Below, one piece after another: positions 18,901 through 24,485 of a stretch of 24,485 nt of DNA (position 1 is its first letter; every line of letters begins with the position of its first letter). The stretch is taken from assembly GCA_000444245.1 (NCBI GenBank), contig ATSW01015065.1:1-24485 (forward strand), read 5' to 3'. The position numbers were made by a program, and so were the translations under genes. This DNA is from Botryllus schlosseri (lineage: Eukaryota > Chordata > Ascidiacea > Stolidobranchia > Styelidae). The notes under the pieces were generated by a model. That model saw only the letters and a program-made list of their open reading frames with translations, was not told the DNA's origin and did not search any database.

Positions 18901-19438
18901 TATGCATACAAACATGTACAAGTAACTTTCTGGAGTCAGATAATTATATAGAAAATTATGTAAGAAGATATATAGATAAAATGTATGATAATTTAAAATA
19001 TAATGATGCCTTGACGATACAGCAGCCTACCAGCCTCTTTGAAATCATTCAAGATACATGCATATCATACTAAGGCACACTAATAACATATAACAAGGCT
19101 ATAAAATCCAGAATTCCTATATACCGTTACAACGAAAGCAAACCTACTCAACTGTCCTGCTTACTCTTCCCTTCCTTCAGCTGCTATATTTTCTCCAATA
19201 TGATTGACGGAATCAATCATCCAGAACCACTGAGCCATACAAGAAAAAGCTGTTCGTTTTTTTGTCAAGCAATGGTCTGTTTAAGTAAATTTGATTTCAG
19301 TTGAAGAATTGTGAAAAAAGACTTTGGCATGATTATGGTGCTTTTCCATATGATTTCAACGAGAGACCATGTAAACAGTTTGAAAGTCAACGCCAAGGAG
19401 TGTTGATCAGTACGTTAGTGATGCGTCATATCTCTTGA
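3908..19438 (+). CDS. Type II transmembrane C-type lectin-like protein (six-exon model)
   Basis: Proposed join: 3908-3974, 6704-6874, 14741-14794, 15835-15888, 17314-17552, 19301 onward. The first five exons give exactly 195 codons. Residues 1-45 are a charged cytosolic tail with an internalisation-type YALL motif at 14-17. Residues 46-71 are a hydrophobic membrane helix without a cleavable signal, so the C-terminus should be extracellular. Residues 80-115 form a heptad-like stalk (L84, Y88, L91, L102, V106, I109). A C-type lectin domain starts at C118, with C118/C126 as the long-form pair, C146 in the first helix and a WFHL strand at 183-186. The last exon adds a WHDYG turn and C219. In this reading a stop follows residue 240, so the WND strand and final cysteines are missing. 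The Ca-binding EPN/QPD motif is not seen, so sugar binding cannot be claimed. Exon 1 and the last exon are the least certain parts. Confidence 0.55.
4195..4274. mobile_element. Right end of a hAT-type element (partner end not found)
   Basis: The sequence ending AGTTTGGGAACCACTG, reversed, reads CAGTGGTTCCCAAACT, a very common animal hAT terminus. The octamer after it, TAGTAGTC, is not found upstream next to a CAGTGG-type start, so this is a truncated or rearranged copy inside intron 1. Confidence 0.6.
5050..5115 (-). pseudogene. hAT transposase C-terminal motif, second decayed copy
   Basis: Read on the minus strand, this segment gives AKLLRKDRQFQPE, matching the same stretch of hAT dimerisation domain as the fragment just upstream of it in transcription (GKLLSKEGNFLLEN at 5202-5390). 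It is too short to place in a family by eye. It may be a duplicated tail of the same transposase or a second element. Confidence 0.4.
5202..5390 (-). pseudogene. hAT transposase C-terminal (dimerisation) fragment
   Basis: The minus-strand frame contains STTASVERSFSILGKLL, the hallmark ASVERxFS helix of the hAT C-terminal dimerisation domain. It continues with KEGNFLLENAGKYLPLYYNK, closely following the family's LL.ENV.KYL.LYYN ending, and a stop comes shortly after. Length is about 60 residues against several hundred for a full transposase. No catalytic core or BED finger is seen upstream (5391-6000 on this strand). It lies antisense in intron 1 of the lectin gene and is a relic of a once-coding transposon. 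Confidence 0.75.
5554..5600. mobile_element. Possible hAT left end (unpaired)
   Basis: CAGAGATGGGCCGTCTACACCGG has the look of a hAT terminus of the CAGAGATGGGC type and is preceded by ACAATGAG. I could not find a matching right end or duplication, so this is tentative. Confidence 0.3.
5600..6703. other. Rest of intron 1, no other feature
   Basis: AT-rich intron sequence. A TG-rich patch lies at about 6155-6177 and a (GT)n tract at 6571-6581. The open frame that begins just after 6567 runs into exon 2, and its in-frame ATGs at 6583 and 6640 are alternative starts for the lectin. Neither has a purine at -3. Confidence 0.4.
6704..6874 (+). CDS. Lectin exon 2: juxtamembrane tail and membrane helix
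   Basis: The acceptor is TTTTTTCAAG ending at 6703, with a strong pyrimidine tract. The donor is CGAG|GTGAGT at 6875, a near-perfect consensus. Both junctions are phase 1, giving a symmetric 171-base exon. The product has a polar stretch (VNIKPANRTPNNKAED) followed by the helix KIAMVIFRVLSVATVGGLVA and IFALHF, then FESQGTWNR outside the membrane. Absence of a cleavable signal and N-terminal placement make it a signal-anchor. Alternative left edges are the acceptor AACAG at 6678 (phase 0) or an internal ATG at 6583 or 6640 in the same frame. Confidence 0.7.
7286..7337 (+). other. Possible decayed stalk exon of the lectin
   Basis: A long pyrimidine tract ending TTATCCCAG (7277-7285) precedes a short open stretch reading AAINGENVTILNSRLS, with I, V, L and L in heptad spacing like the two real 54-base stalk exons. 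The available GT at 7338 would leave the wrong phase for a clean cassette. Using the nearer AG at 7287 fixes only the left side. It is therefore either a dead duplicate or chance. Confidence 0.2.
7955..8015. mobile_element. Right end of a hAT-type element (unpaired)
   Basis: The segment ends CTGTTTGAGAACCACTG at 8015, which reversed is CAGTGGTTCTCAAACAG, a common hAT terminus. The following octamer TTTTAAGC is not found beside a matching left end. A CAGGGGTGTAAAATAGG start at 7835 belongs to a different terminal class and its flank does not match. Confidence 0.55.
8341..8420. mobile_element. Possible hAT left end with palindromic subterminal motif
   Basis: TAGGGATGGTGTGAACGTGA opens like TAGGG-class hAT termini and leads into GAACGTGAGGTTCACGTTC, a perfect 7-bp inverted repeat. 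Further GGTTCACGT words follow near 8402. No right end was found downstream before the LINE fragment, so the copy is probably truncated. Confidence 0.35.
8773..9001 (+). pseudogene. LINE fragment: RNase H domain of a non-LTR retrotransposon
   Basis: The + frame reads VPGDPDISGNESADKLA at 8903-8953, the diagnostic WVPGHxxIxGNExADxLA block of the RNase H domain in I-, R1- or LOA-like LINEs. It contains the GNE-x-AD acid that helps bind metal. Upstream in the same frame are AIRKCDIVVFA and a stretch resembling the 'IFTDS' strand (TIIFESGRS). A TGA replaces the conserved Trp (8900-8902), another lies at 8864-8866, and a TAG closes the frame at 8999. No reverse transcriptase is seen next to it, so this is a short dead-on-arrival scrap. 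The clade cannot be fixed from this length. Confidence 0.75.
9002..12226. other. Intron 2 interior without supported features
   Basis: Open frames here reach only about 113 codons (9453-9794, minus strand) and occur on both strands without homology I can name. A + frame at 11085-11267 encodes a lysine- and asparagine-rich 60-residue peptide of unknown nature. The stretch at 10820-11050 has G-rich and T-run words reminiscent of transposon DNA but no paired ends. Confidence 0.4.
12227..12380 (+). repeat. Dispersed repeat copy 1 (inverted partner at 17765-17919)
   Basis: Beginning TAGGCTTCC and containing TGCAGCATTTGTACGGTCGG, CATCATCATCAGAACA and ATTCCGTAC, this block matches the reverse complement of 17765-17919 in the same order, with roughly three-quarters identity by eye. 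Its type is unknown; it encodes nothing. Confidence 0.65.
12900..13163 (-). mobile_element. tRNA-derived SINE (minus strand)
   Basis: Read from 13163 leftward, the sequence starts GCGAGATAGTGTAATGG, giving an RNA polymerase III A box (TAGTGTAATGG). A B box GGGTTCGATCC follows at 13114-13104, with an anticodon-arm-like ACCGGCTTCTCAATCGGT between them. The head is tRNA-like but the 3' half departs from a tRNA (GCCGGGTCAGACC follows the T arm). A non-tRNA body then runs to a (TCTCTC) tail at about 12900-12917. This head-body-tail layout is that of a SINE rather than a working tRNA gene. No clear target duplication was found. Confidence 0.7.
13600..14703. mobile_element. Non-autonomous hAT-type element D (1104 bp)
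   Basis: Left end CAGGGCTGCGGAATCGG; the right end finishes CCACAGGCCTG. Flanking octamers GTACAAAG (13592-13599) and GTACGAAG (14704-14711) match at 7 of 8. Both subterminal zones are crowded with CGACTCC / GGAGTCG words (about 13630-13790 and 14560-14680), the family's hallmark. The interior is AT-rich and non-coding. Its right duplication ends only 29 bases before stalk exon 3 of the lectin. Confidence 0.85.
14741..14794 (+). CDS. Lectin exon 3: 18-residue stalk cassette
   Basis: Acceptor TTTGATTTCAG ends at 14740 and donor GTAGGT starts at 14795. The 54 bases are phase 1 at both sides and encode YVDLDAKYQQLQEKNSN plus the shared glycine. L84, Y88 and L91 (protein numbering of the full model) have coiled-coil spacing. 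The exon is equal in length and phase to the next one, pointing to duplication of a stalk unit. It can be skipped without frame change. A hAT insertion sits directly upstream within the branch-point zone. Confidence 0.75.
14944..15277. mobile_element. Non-autonomous hAT-type element E (334 bp)
   Basis: The left end TGGGATTACCACACGTCCTC and the reversed right end TAGGGTTACGATAGT are imperfect versions of the TAGGGTTACCA...GTCCTCC terminus known from animal hATs. Flanking GCGTTACC octamers at 14936-14943 and 15278-15285 are identical; the repeat extends one base further left, so the boundary is uncertain by a base. Several TCCTCC words occur near both ends. It lies in intron 3. Confidence 0.75.
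15346..15420. mobile_element. Possible hAT left end (unpaired)
   Basis: AAGGGTATGCAACCTGCGGCC resembles the CAGGGGTATGCAACC type of hAT terminus, with a GGCCCGCG word following. No right end with a matching duplication is present in the rest of intron 3. Confidence 0.35.
15634..15644 (+). promoter_or_regulatory. Perfect YY1-type motif AAGATGGCGGC in intron 3
   Basis: The 11-mer matches the AANATGGCGGC consensus bound by YY1/Pho zinc-finger proteins. It is 190 bases upstream of stalk exon 4. A match of this length is rare by chance in AT-rich DNA, but binding is unproven. Confidence 0.3.
15835..15888 (+). CDS. Lectin exon 4: 18-residue stalk cassette
   Basis: Acceptor TTCTCTTTAAG ends at 15834 and donor GTAAGT begins at 15889. 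The exon is 54 bases, phase 1 at both sides, coding for (D)TLQLRSDVDEIRRTANI. L102, V106 and I109 of the full model continue the heptad pattern of exon 3. The charged, helix-favouring composition suits an extracellular coiled-coil neck that would oligomerise the lectin. Its size and phase match exon 3, while the sequences differ, so any duplication is old. Confidence 0.75.
15889..17313. other. Intron 4, no further feature supported
   Basis: A segment near 16658-16700 carries a weak, reversed B-box-like word (GGGTTTGAATCC) without a convincing A box. A short pyrimidine-poor candidate exon near 16111 has the wrong phase. Otherwise this is AT-rich DNA with unmatched short frames on both strands. 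Confidence 0.4.
17314..17552 (+). CDS. Lectin exon 5: first half of the C-type lectin domain
   Basis: The acceptor is TATATATTTTTCAG ending at 17313 and the donor CAG|GTATCG at 17553. The exon enters in phase 1 and leaves in phase 0. Its product starts GLCEVRYEEYCYFVRE, giving two cysteines eight residues apart as in long-form domains. The first helix follows as AARWACERKNATLGNIYS, the canonical A..AC...GA.L..I.S pattern. A second helix FDMLTNYYRLFLSSHL leads to PWFHL, equivalent to the WIGL strand. All landmarks are in order and at normal spacing. This is the most secure domain evidence in the window. Confidence 0.85.
17765..17919 (-). repeat. Dispersed repeat copy 2 (inverted partner at 12227-12380)
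   Basis: On the minus strand this reads TAGGCTTCC, then TGCAGCATTTTTACAGTCGG, CATCATCATCGGAGCA and ATTCCGTAC, mirroring the copy in intron 2. The repeat probably extends further toward 17700 and toward the hAT insertion point at 17964, whose flank it supplies. Confidence 0.65.
18130..19300. other. Interior of element F, left of the lectin exon
   Basis: AT-rich sequence with short open frames on both strands (for example 18801-19073, +) that match nothing I recognise. No inner hAT ends were found that would show two separate flanking copies. Confidence 0.4.
19301..19409 (+). CDS. Lectin exon 6: second part of the C-type lectin domain
   Basis: Acceptor AAATTTGATTTCAG ends at 19300, much like that of exon 3. 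Entry is phase 0, agreeing with the donor at 17552. The product LKNCEKRLWHDYGAFPYDFN continues naturally from WFHLKTGMIFDVQ. W-H-D-Y-G-x-F-P-Y corresponds to the W.DG...Y turn of lectin domains, and NERPCKQFES-then-GVLIS to the long loop and following strand. A Cys often found before VLI-type strands is Gly here. A usable donor (GTACGT) lies at 19410 in phase 1; read through, the frame stops at 19436-19438. No WND-type exon is visible downstream. The whole exon sits inside hAT element F. Confidence 0.55.
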
Positions 19439-19628
19439 GTGGAGCTCCATCAACAAGTGCATAATGTGCATTGCATTATTTGAAGACCTGGAATGTTGTC
19501 AAACTCCTCGTCTGAGTGTCGATTTGAGCAATGATTCCGTACTGTCGGAGTTTCGTTTCTCAATTATAATGGATTGAAGAAAGTCGACGTCTTGAGAGAT
19601 AGCACAGCCAGAGTGGAGTGTAGAGGGA

Positions 19629-19800
19629 TTGCATCCGGATTTATGGGACACTGGCTCTGCTGAATGCTATAATTTCTATGTTCAAGTGAAACACCACACG
19701 ATATCAAGTGGTACAATGAACCTTACAAACCATATCCAAAAGGCCAAGGATACAGCACAGTTGAAGATGAGTTTCTTCTCGTCCAATAAACAAGTCGGCA
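19629..19800 (+). pseudogene. hAT transposase N-terminal (BED-finger-like) remnant
   Basis: The frame contains ISSGTMNLTNHIQKAKDTAQ followed by LKMSFFS. This is the SSGT.NL.NHL...H....Q.M..FF signature at the end of the BED zinc finger and the linker of hAT transposases. The usual paired Cys upstream is not clear and the frame ends at 19904. It supports element F being derived from a once-coding hAT, and it lies about 200 bp after the lectin exon in the same orientation. Confidence 0.5.
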
Positions 19801-20090
19801 AGACAACTACTAACCAGCTACTGGAGAGGAAATTTGGACAGATTGTGGGACATTCAGGAATCAGGATGGTGCTATTATTCACATTTTGTGTGACACGACT
19901 ATAAGCGTCATGCTCGAAGCTTTGAACTGATTGAGCAAAGGTATTATCAGCAAGTTGCTACTAAACAGGCCTTCACGCCTTCCAGCACTTGTGGGCAAAA
20001 TGTGGCTTATCTGCATCTAATATTGACCATCTCCCGATTGTGAAATTCCATGGTCACAACTTGCTACTATTACTTCTTGATATATATTGA

Positions 20091-20214
20091 GTGATATGGT
20101 TAAATGCCTGATTGTTACATATGGCCATGGCCTAATAATCTTTGTCATATATCGGGTGATATGGTTAAATGCCTGATTGTTACATATGGCCATGGCCTAA
20201 TAATCTTTGTCATT
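20091..20214. repeat. 65-bp tandem duplication inside element F
   Basis: GTGATATGGTTAAATGCCTG starts at 20091 and again at 20156. The two units are near identical through CCATGGCCTAATAATCTTTG, which implies a recent local duplication after or within the transposon. Confidence 0.9.
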
Positions 20215-20600
20215 TTACATTTGCTTTTGATCGAGATACCACTTTCATTCGCACACTTACTTCAAATTAGTAGCGTTGTTTCTTTGCGTTAACTTTCCTA
20301 TAAATGAAATTCCAATTTTTGTTCATTCCATAGATACAATTCGTGATCTTCTAGTGCAGAACTGTAACTAAGCTCAGCTGTACAATTGATATTCTGCGAT
20401 ATCATTATTCGATAAGGATTTTTCGGATTCTTGTAGGAGATTTCTGGATAAATTCGGATAGTTGGATGAGATTATCCGGAGTCGGACGGATAGTTCCGCA
20501 GACACCAAATCTGTCGGACGGATTCGGATTCTCAAAATCCAACATCCGCTCATCACTGGTCCCGACCCCAATGGTTGTTGGTTCTAGTTTCGGCTCTGCG

Positions 20601-20698
20601 AGGGAGAGAGAGAGAGAGAGAGAGGGAGAAGAGGGGGTAGGGAGGTAGAGAGGGTGAGAGCGAGAGAGACAGCGAAAAAGAGAGAGAGAGGGGGAGAG
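20601..20698. repeat. (GA)n-rich microsatellite
   Basis: Imperfect GAGA/GGGAGA tract just right of element F. Purine-only runs on this strand. Confidence 0.9.
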
Positions 20699-20996
20699 AA
20701 ATAGTCCTTCGTAATTCGTACCAAAAACATGGAACTGATGACCATTACAACATTCATTACTGTGGTGCTAACGACCTCAATAGGCAATACGAGCTAAAAA
20801 TTGTTCAACAACTCTTAGCGAAGATATTGTGTAATCGCACCCTAAAGCTGGTAGAAAAACAGAACTCACCTCAGAATTTAAAATATAACATATATCCAAA
20901 TGATGATCGATGAAGTAGAATATGTAAAAATGGAGTACGAATGAATATAATCACATACGAACTTTGCAAGTAAGGATTTATAACATTGCTCTAGTT

Positions 20997-22292
20997 CAGC
21001 GGTTCTCAACCTCTTTTGACACGCGCCCCCTTGGCGATGGTAAAAAAAAATCGCGCCCCCCTGACCCCCCTTACATTTATCGTCATATCAAAAAAAGCAC
21101 ATCATCTAATACAGAGGGGGCAGCCTTCTTGCTAATCATGGCCGTATTTCGATTACTTATGTAGCCTAAGGCCGCATTCCTGGGCATAGCCGTAATGAAC
21201 GATCTGGACGCAAAATACCTATGGTAAACTGTCAATATATCCATTCCGGGTGAACTCCGGACTATTCTACTTTTCACAACGGCCTATTATACGCACCGAA
21301 ATCGCGAGTGGCAATGTTATGAATAGTTGCTGGGAGTGGATATTGTCGCGCGGAGCGCGAAAATCTTTCAGAGCTGCGAATGAATTGTTAGTTCTTGACG
21401 ATTCCCATTCCTGCTCCAATTAAGAAGGGCGCTACTGCATTAAAATCGAAAAATGAAGTCTTGTTGAATTGCGCGGAGCGTGAAGAAAATTTCAAGATAA
21501 ATAAAATCTCTCGAAAATTCGGGAGTGAATTCGTAATTGCAATTTGCATGTCTACGGCTGCCATCACATACTATTTGAATTAGGCGTCGACGGCCGCATG
21601 CGGCCGTTTGGGCTGCCCACCCCTGGTCTAATAGTATACATAAGGTAGGCCTATATCTTACGCCAATTTTGAATCCGCATTCCAGTTGTTTACTCTTTTA
21701 CATTGCTGACAAACTTCGCCAAACTTGTTTGAAAATAACAAAAAAAAAAACATTGAAAAGGACATCAATTAATTTCAAGGTAGGTTGGCCTGAGACTAAT
21801 CCTGATGCTGGTAGTGACTACAGAGAGCACGGCATCGTTCTGTCGTGCCATGCTAAATTTGATCAGTTTTGGAAATGAATTAAATTGTGTTGATTTATAG
21901 CCAAATTGAGGGCGAAACCGGGCAACCTATATTGCATCTAAGTCTGTCTTAGGCAGTGCAGTACGCCAGCTATCAACAACAGCTACCTAGCGCACAGAGA
22001 TTTAGACTACTGCCAAAGCTATAAAGTAATGAATAACTTGCACGTAGGAATTTCTCTTAATTTTCAAAGAATATAAAAAATTTGCTCAAATGAAGTTGAA
22101 GTCATCAGCCTATACTCCGTTGAGCGCGACTGCTGGAGTTTGAGATTGGCAAGCTTTCTAGAATAAGAATTAAGTTTAATCTTCAATAATCATCTCTTCA
22201 GAATGGTTGTGAAACACATGTTTAGTCACAATTTATACAGACATTAGCAAAATTGACAAAAATATCTCGCGCCCCCAGGTTGAGAACCCCTG
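20997..22292. mobile_element. hAT-type element G (1296 bp including nested H)
   Basis: Left end CAGCGGTTCTCAACCT; the reversed right end is CAGGGGTTCTCAACCT, 15 of 16 identical. Perfect duplications CTCTAGTT flank it (20989-20996 and 22293-22300). GCGCCCCC words sit next to both ends, the signature of the 'GGTTCTCAACC...GCGCCCCC' class found across animals. Without the nested copy it is about 770 bp and non-coding. It lies downstream of the last lectin exon I can see. Confidence 0.9.
21112..21625. mobile_element. hAT-type element H (514 bp), nested in G
   Basis: Left end CAGAGGGGGCAGCC; the reversed right end is CAGGGGTGGGCAGCC, followed inward by a GGCCGCATGCGGCC palindrome near the right terminus. 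Flanking octamers ATCTAATA (21104-21111) and GTCTAATA (21626-21633) match 7 of 8. Two GCGCGGAGCG words occur at 21348 and 21471. It inserted into element G and is therefore younger than G. Confidence 0.8.
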
Positions 22293-22300
22293 CTCTAGTT

Positions 22301-24424
22301 TAAACCGTCTCTTCCATGAATTAGCCCAAAAGAGCTAAACTAGCGATGGTTTCGCTTTCCTCTGCCACCTTTGGATCGTGAATACACACTCTCTTCGTTA
22401 AGAGTGTTTGTACTACGTATGGCTACATGCTCGACACTTGCTGTATGCGTGAAAGTAGCCCTATTTAGTAATAGAATTATTTCGACTTCCGAAATCTAGT
22501 CAGACATCAAACATCAAACAATGCGTCCCGATGACTATAGTTCAAGGATTGCCACTTTGATGTTTTTTTAGCCAGTTTGTATTTACTCATCAGCGGATTT
22601 TGCAATTTCAAGTGTCATATGCCGAGACCATTAAGAATTACGCAAAGATTACGCAGATAATCATGTGATGGATTAGAACAGCGAATTCGACGTTTTTGTT
22701 TTATTGTAGTTTCCTCTTTGCAGCCCGCGAGGCCAATGAAATCCATCCCGACCAGCTCATTATTCTGCATCACAATCGACTTAAATAATTGATTTGTTAC
22801 GATCGATTCAGACTGATGATGTCTATCTTTCTGATGCCTCAAGAGCGTCATTCTTACGTTGGACACCAGCCGAAGCAAATAAGAAGGCTCGATATTCATT
22901 TATAGTCTTGACAATACACTCTCACGGTGGAGAAGCAAGCGACGGATACCTCACTACCCCAGAGAAACTTCTAATTTTGGCGCTCTCTGTCAGATCCGAG
23001 TTTAAATTATGTTGATCGAAATGGTTGAAACGAAGCTGTTGTACCTGTAACTAAAATAGCTCTGTTTGATTGATTGATGTGCACGCTGAATAAACGTGAA
23101 TAAACGTTGGATTTATTACTCGAAATGATTTTAAAAAGTTTAATAGGGAAGGTCTACGATCCGAACTATATCAGAATTTCAGCTTCTTAGAAGCCCAGTT
23201 GTATGTATCACCATTTAAGGAAAATAAATAATGATAATATAATAAATCATCACCACTACACCTTAAAATGCGGTCAAAATATAAATAATAATAATAATAA
23301 TAATAATAATAGGCTATCTGCAGGAAGTAAGTGACGTATTATCTCTGCTAACGGCGCAGCCTGGCCGCGATTCTTCGTCGGTAAAATACTGAAATATTGT
23401 AATGCTTTTATTTATTCAGATTTCAGTTTGTGACATCCGAAATGTCAAGCTAATCATGAAATAAATATAGCAGACCTATAAATATAGACGAAACGAGATA
23501 GAACAGCAATTGCCAAAGTGTGGATATATAGCAGAATACGTTTATTGCTTCACGACCTAAAGATATCGAACGATCTTTCTACATGATGTGCAATAAAGTT
23601 TTATCTAACCAGCGATTGTTGTTCCCATTAAGCTTAGCAGACATTTGGAGAAAACCCTCCAACACTGCAGGATAAACTAAAAAGATATTCTGTGAACCTG
23701 AAGACCCAATCAAACATTTATTTACGAAACGAAACTTTTCAAAAATCTGTATGAATGGCTTCTAAATACGTGGACCAACTCCGATACGCCGACTCAATTG
23801 ATCAAGAGACGGGTATCAGAATTGCACTAAACATTTCTCTGCTTTGAAAATGATAGTAATTCCGATATATAGCTCGGATTGGGGGGTAGGGGTTTCATGT
23901 CGGAGTAGTATTCGCAATTCTGTTCATTATCAGAGTCTAAGCCAGGGTCGAGTCGATAATTAGCAATGTGTCGAGTCAGGGGTTGAGTCGCAATTTCGGT
24001 ATTCCATAGTCGCAATTTGGAATCCTGGGACAGTCTGGAGAGGAATTGGAGAGAAGGTCGTGCAACTCCGGCTCAAGTCAACACGCGCTCCAGTTCATAA
24101 GGTATGGATATAACCTGATTATTCCCACAGAAATACAGAGGTCATGAAATGAAGCATAGAGTATATATAAACATGAAATACACGCGTAACGCAAGAAAGG
24201 ATCAGACATAAATCATGTCTTAATGGGGATACCTCTCCTTAAGCTAGGCGTGGCTTCAGATTAATGCGCATTACATTGGGGTAATTGATACTACATACCT
24301 CAGTATTAATTACCATCTTCAAATGTTCAATTGGAAAAAAGTCATATACTCCTAACCTGATACGAAAAACGTCAATTGTACAAATATGTGGCCGACTCTG
24401 ATATTGACAATACTCACTCCGGAG
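22301..24424. other. Distal region with no supported gene
   Basis: No exon completing the lectin domain was recognised here. Small frames (22794-23015 + and 22615-22899 -) overlap on opposite strands without homology. GAGTCG-type words between about 23940 and 24000 hint at another hAT relic, but no paired ends were found. Confidence 0.4.
23284..23311. repeat. (TAA)n microsatellite
   Basis: About nine uninterrupted TAA units, adjacent to the ATCACCACTACACC piece (near 23248) related to the direct repeats at 1853-2089. Confidence 0.95.
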
Positions 24425-24485
24425 CAGTGACGTGCGGTGAGGTTCATGGCTGGTGAGGCACGGACCCCCCCCCACACACACACAC
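24425..24485. mobile_element. hAT-type element I, left end (cut by window edge)
   Basis: CAGTGACGTGCGGTGAGG followed by TTCATGGCTGGTGAGGCAC is a terminus I recognise from a widespread animal hAT class. A poly-C run and (CA)n follow at 24468-24485. The right end is outside the window, so the candidate duplication CTCCGGAG (24417-24424) cannot be tested. Confidence 0.75.

Larger units (their letters stand above)
17965..20558. mobile_element. hAT-type element F (2594 bp) containing a lectin exon
   Basis: Left end CAGTGATGAGCATCGG; the reversed right end starts CAGTGATGAGCGGATG, 11 identical terminal bases. Perfect 8-bp duplications GTCCCGAC lie at 17957-17964 and 20559-20566. Both subterminal zones carry many TCGGAT/TCGGAC words (17977-18110 and 20405-20530). 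The interior has a BED-finger-like transposase remnant (19629-19800), a 65-bp tandem doubling (20091-20214) and, unexpectedly, the phase-matched lectin exon at 19301. No complete transposase is present. Confidence 0.85.

Noticed and set aside
23284-23311. CRISPR-like array
   Set aside because: It is a plain TAA microsatellite with no spacers, and the genome is clearly eukaryotic.

Overview
This is eukaryotic, AT-rich, intron-dominated DNA. It has no operons, no ribosome-binding sites and no long open frames, and most of it is intron, dispersed repeat or transposon relic. A type II membrane C-type lectin gene, very dense short hAT-family DNA transposons, a tRNA-derived SINE and a LINE RNase H relic suggest an invertebrate animal. 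A tunicate or other marine deuterostome is my best guess, but the sequence does not settle the species.

The one host gene I can support runs on the + strand from a TATA-type promoter near 3800. Six exons are proposed: 3908-3974 (start codon and cytosolic tail), 6704-6874 (rest of the tail and a transmembrane helix), 14741-14794 and 15835-15888 (two 18-residue stalk cassettes), 17314-17552 (first half of a C-type lectin domain) and 19301 onward (second part of that domain). The first four introns are all phase 1, so the membrane and stalk exons are symmetric and can be skipped or duplicated without shifting frame. The fifth intron is phase 0. The usual last piece of a lectin domain (WND-type strand and final cysteines) is not visible: either it lies beyond the window or the locus is degenerate.

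Around and inside this gene are at least eight hAT-type insertions with both ends and 8-bp target duplications: 1410-1836, 2534-3075, 3085-3601, 13600-14703, 14944-15277, 17965-20558, 20997-22292, and 21112-21625 nested in the previous one. The left end of another sits at 24425. A remnant of hAT transposase C-terminus is on the minus strand near 5050-5400, and an N-terminal (BED-like) remnant is near 19630-19800.

Three arrangements stand out. The last recognisable lectin exon (19301) lies wholly inside a 2.6-kb hAT element with a perfect 8-bp target duplication. Two different hAT elements upstream of the promoter sit back to back, using target sites shifted by one base. Another hAT ends only 29 bases before the first stalk exon. 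The left edge (1-548) is a long-armed foldback element. The right fifth (22301-24424) holds little beyond simple repeats and a diverged dispersed repeat.
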